From positions 1-8,201 of the forward strand of contig DAIRVC010000119.1 of NCBI GenBank assembly GCA_036803025.1: 8,201 nt of DNA. Direction: 5' to 3'. This DNA is from DAIRVC01 sp036803025 (GTDB lineage Bacteria; Chloroflexota; Anaerolineae; Anaerolineales; E44-bin32). The position numbers and the translations under genes were made by a program. A model generated the notes under the pieces. It ran no database searches. It was given only the letters and a program-made list of their open reading frames with translations, and was not told the DNA's origin. Of the stretch, positions 6,593-8,201 are shown one piece after another (position 1 is the stretch's first letter; every line of letters starts with the position of its first letter).

Positions 6593-7474
6593 ATGCTCGA
6601 ATCCGTTTCCCAGACTCTGGTCTTCGGAATCCTGGTGGGCGCGCTCTACGGTCTGGTGGCGCTCGGCCTGTCCCTGGTCTTCGGTGTGACCAAGTTCCTC
6701 AACGTGGCCCACGGCGAGCTGCTGATGTTCGGCGGATATGCAAGCTTCTGGGCCGTTTCGCTCCTGGGCCTGGATCCGTTCCTGACCATCCCGACGACAA
6801 TTCTGGCGCTTCTGGCCGTCGGGGTGATCCTGTACAAGCTGCTCTTCGCCCGCATGGTCAAACTGCCCGAAGAGACGAAGATCAAGAACACGCTGCTGGT
6901 CGGCTTCGGACTGTCGGTCATCCTGCAGAATCTGGCGCTGCGCTTCTGGACGGCCGACGACCGGGGGATCACCGCCGCTTACTCCAGCCAGGCACTCACC
7001 ATCCTGGGAGTGCGTTTCCCGCTTGTGCGGCTGATCAGCCTGGGCACGGCGCTGGTCTTCCTGCTCGCCCTGCACCTGTTCCTGCGCAAGACCTACACCG
7101 GCAAGGCCATTCGCGCCACCGTCCAGGATTGGGAGGCGGCCACCCTGATGGGGATCGATATCCACAAGGTCTACCTGCTGGCGTTCGCCCTGGGTGCGGC
7201 ACTGGCGGGCGTAGCGGGGACGCTGGTGGCGGTCAACTACTCGATCGAGCCCTCGATGGGGTTGAACTGGACGCTCAAGGCGCTGATCGTGATGGTCATG
7301 GGAGGGCTGGGAAGCATCACCGGCACGCTCGTCGGCGGCCTGGCCCTGGGCCTGACCGAGTCGGCCACCTCCCTGTTGTTGAGCAACAACTACCGCGAGG
7401 TCGTCGGCCTGGTGCTGTTTCTCCTGATCCTGGTCTTCCGGCCCCAGGGCCTGTTCGGCGCAAAGGAGAACTAG
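6593..7474 (+). CDS. livH: HAAT-family ABC importer permease, LivH type
   Basis: 293 residues, highly hydrophobic, with about eight predicted membrane segments (roughly 6-31, 38-58, 62-84, 97-117, 141-163, 188-213, 229-253, 265-283). LivH hallmarks are the N-terminal GALYGLVALGLSLVFGVTKF and NVAHGELLMFGGY, the cytoplasmic coupling loop GKAIRATVQDWEAATLMGI (about 170-188) that docks on the ATPases, FALGAALAGVAGTL, and MGGLGSITGTLVGGLALGL near the C-terminus. The protein forms half of the translocation channel in the cytoplasmic membrane, with LivM. The start is supported by gagg at 6584-6587, 5 bases upstream. Only 3 bases separate its stop from livM. The family is certain; the cargo cannot be read from the sequence. 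Confidence 0.95.
   Translation: MLESVSQTLVFGILVGALYGLVALGLSLVFGVTKFLNVAHGELLMFGGYASFWAVSLLGLDPFLTIPTTILALLAVGVILYKLLFARMVKLPEETKIKNTLLVGFGLSVILQNLALRFWTADDRGITAAYSSQALTILGVRFPLVRLISLGTALVFLLALHLFLRKTYTGKAIRATVQDWEAATLMGIDIHKVYLLAFALGAALAGVAGTLVAVNYSIEPSMGLNWTLKALIVMVMGGLGSITGTLVGGLALGLTESATSLLLSNNYREVVGLVLFLLILVFRPQGLFGAKEN
7462..7468 (+). promoter_or_regulatory. Ribosome binding site of livM inside the livH end
   Basis: The sequence aaaggag lies within the last codons of livH, 9 bases before the ATG at 7478. It supports that start and suggests coupled translation of the two permease subunits. Confidence 0.7.
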
Positions 7475-7477
7475 GCC

Positions 7478-8201
7478 ATGAAGCGTCGACGAATGCTCAG
7501 CCTGGCGCTGCTTGCTCTGGCCGCGGTCGTCCTGGGTTGTGCGCCGCTGGTGATCACCAAGGACAGCAACATCAGCCTGCTCATCCTCGTCCTGCTCTAC
7601 GTGACGATGGCCTCGAGCTGGAACGTGCTGGGCGGATACACGGGTCAATCGAACCTGGGCCACGCCGCGTTCTTCGGCATCGGCTCCCTGGTCACCCGGC
7701 TGCTGTGGATCGGGGGATGGCCGTTCGCGGCGGCGTTGGCGGCGGGAGGCTGCGCCGCCATCGTGCTGGCCGCGCTGATCGGCATCCCGGCCTTCAAGCT
7801 GCGGGGCGTGTATTTCGCCATTGGGACGCTGGCTCTGGCGCAGATCCTGAACGTGACGGTGGGCAACCTGCTGCCGGAGATGTCCTATAACCCCGCCATC
7901 GCCGGTTACGAATTGCTGCCCCGCTACTACCTGTTCCTGGCACTGGCGCTCGTCACGGTCGGCGCGGCCCACTTCCTGGTGAACTCCCGCTTCGGGCTGG
8001 GGATGAAGGCGGTCCGGGAGCAGGAAGACGCGGCCGAGTCGCTGGGCGTGAGCGGGCTGAAGCACAAGCTGCTGGCGCTGCTCGTCAGCGCGCTCTTCGC
8101 CGGGCTGGCCGGCGGCGCCTTCGCCTACTACCACGTCAGCTACTACCTGAACATGACCTTCAGCCCGTTGTGGACCTTCGATCCGATGATGATGGCCTAC
8201 G
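7478..8201 (+). CDS. livM: HAAT-family ABC importer permease, LivM type, 3' end cut by window edge
   Basis: 241 residues are visible and the frame is open to the right edge; full LivM proteins are usually about 300-350. Seen in order: an N-terminal hydrophobic segment after a basic start (MKRRRMLSLALL), the LivM core ASSWNVLGGYTGQSNLGHAA followed by FFGIGSL, the stretch FKLRGVYFAIGTLALAQI, and the coupling loop SRFGLGMKAVREQEDAAESL (about 170-189), then LFAGLAGGAFAYY. It pairs with LivH to form the membrane channel. The N-terminus contains VVLGC at residues 17-21, which looks like a lipobox, but in this family the segment is the first membrane helix. The missing C-terminus should hold one or two further membrane segments. 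A periplasmic substrate-binding protein gene, required by this importer class, is not in the window and may follow. Confidence 0.94.
   Translation, partial: MKRRRMLSLALLALAAVVLGCAPLVITKDSNISLLILVLLYVTMASSWNVLGGYTGQSNLGHAAFFGIGSLVTRLLWIGGWPFAAALAAGGCAAIVLAALIGIPAFKLRGVYFAIGTLALAQILNVTVGNLLPEMSYNPAIAGYELLPRYYLFLALALVTVGAAHFLVNSRFGLGMKAVREQEDAAESLGVSGLKHKLLALLVSALFAGLAGGAFAYYHVSYYLNMTFSPLWTFDPMMMAY

Noticed and set aside
7478..7540. Lipoprotein-like signal (basic start, hydrophobic core, VVLGC) at the livM N-terminus
   Set aside because: The rest of the protein is a clear LivM permease, where this segment is the first membrane helix; cleavage at the Cys is unlikely.
6575..8134. A 519-codon open frame on the minus strand opposite livH and livM
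   Set aside because: The product is almost entirely Gln, Arg, Asp, Glu, His and Gly, the antisense image of hydrophobic membrane codons. The plus-strand permease motifs are clear.
1..8201. Defence system, mobile element, CRISPR array or RNA gene
   Set aside because: No direct-repeat array, transposase, integrase, toxin-antitoxin pair or tRNA-like structure was found; genes are packed almost end to end with consistent codon style.

Overview
The window is a dense, GC-rich (by eye about two-thirds G+C) bacterial gene block. All ten recognisable genes lie on the + strand. Both outer genes are cut by the window edges. Intergenic gaps are between -8 and about 51 bases, so most or all of it probably forms one operon. 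I see no RNA gene, mobile element, CRISPR array or convincing terminator, and no non-coding stretch of more than about 50 bases. A tungsten/molybdenum pterin oxidoreductase of the aldehyde:ferredoxin oxidoreductase (AOR) family, with its own MoaD-like carrier, points to an anaerobe. The composition and gene style would fit an uncultivated Chloroflexota or deltaproteobacterial-type lineage, but I cannot fix the taxon from the sequence.

Layout. (1) 1-786: IclR-family regulator, 5' end missing. (2) 800-1162: small single-domain cupin. (3) 1192-2106: TIM-barrel-like protein of unknown activity, distantly reminiscent of U32 peptidase-family proteins. (4) 2154-3119: creatininase-family metallohydrolase that may belong to the 3-dehydro-scyllo-inosose hydrolase (IolN)-like branch. 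(5) 3170-4879: AOR-family enzyme. (6) 4883-5104: MoaD/ThiS-like protein ending in Gly-Gly. (7-10) 5156-8201: branched-chain-amino-acid-type (HAAT) ABC importer genes in the order livG, livF, livH, livM, with livM cut by the right edge.

How the genes may work together (inference). The importer brings in a small organic substrate. The IclR protein senses it or a product. The cupin, the barrel protein, the hydrolase and the AOR enzyme transform it in the cytoplasm, and the MoaD-like protein supplies sulfur for the tungstopterin cofactor. The substrate is not evident. Candidates include a cyclitol or keto-sugar (if the hydrolase is IolN-like), a cyclic amide or lactam (if it is creatininase-like), or an aromatic or carboxylic acid (a common cargo of this importer type). 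No periplasmic binding protein (LivJ/LivK type) and no ferredoxin partner are visible; both may lie outside the window.

The most interesting point is this combination: a putative anaerobic, tungsten-dependent catabolic operon with a dedicated importer and at least one enzyme of unknown chemistry. Smaller points are the C-x3-C-x3-C cluster motif in the AOR enzyme, a LivG ATPase that lacks the LSGGQ-type signature, and variant active-site motifs in the creatininase homologue.
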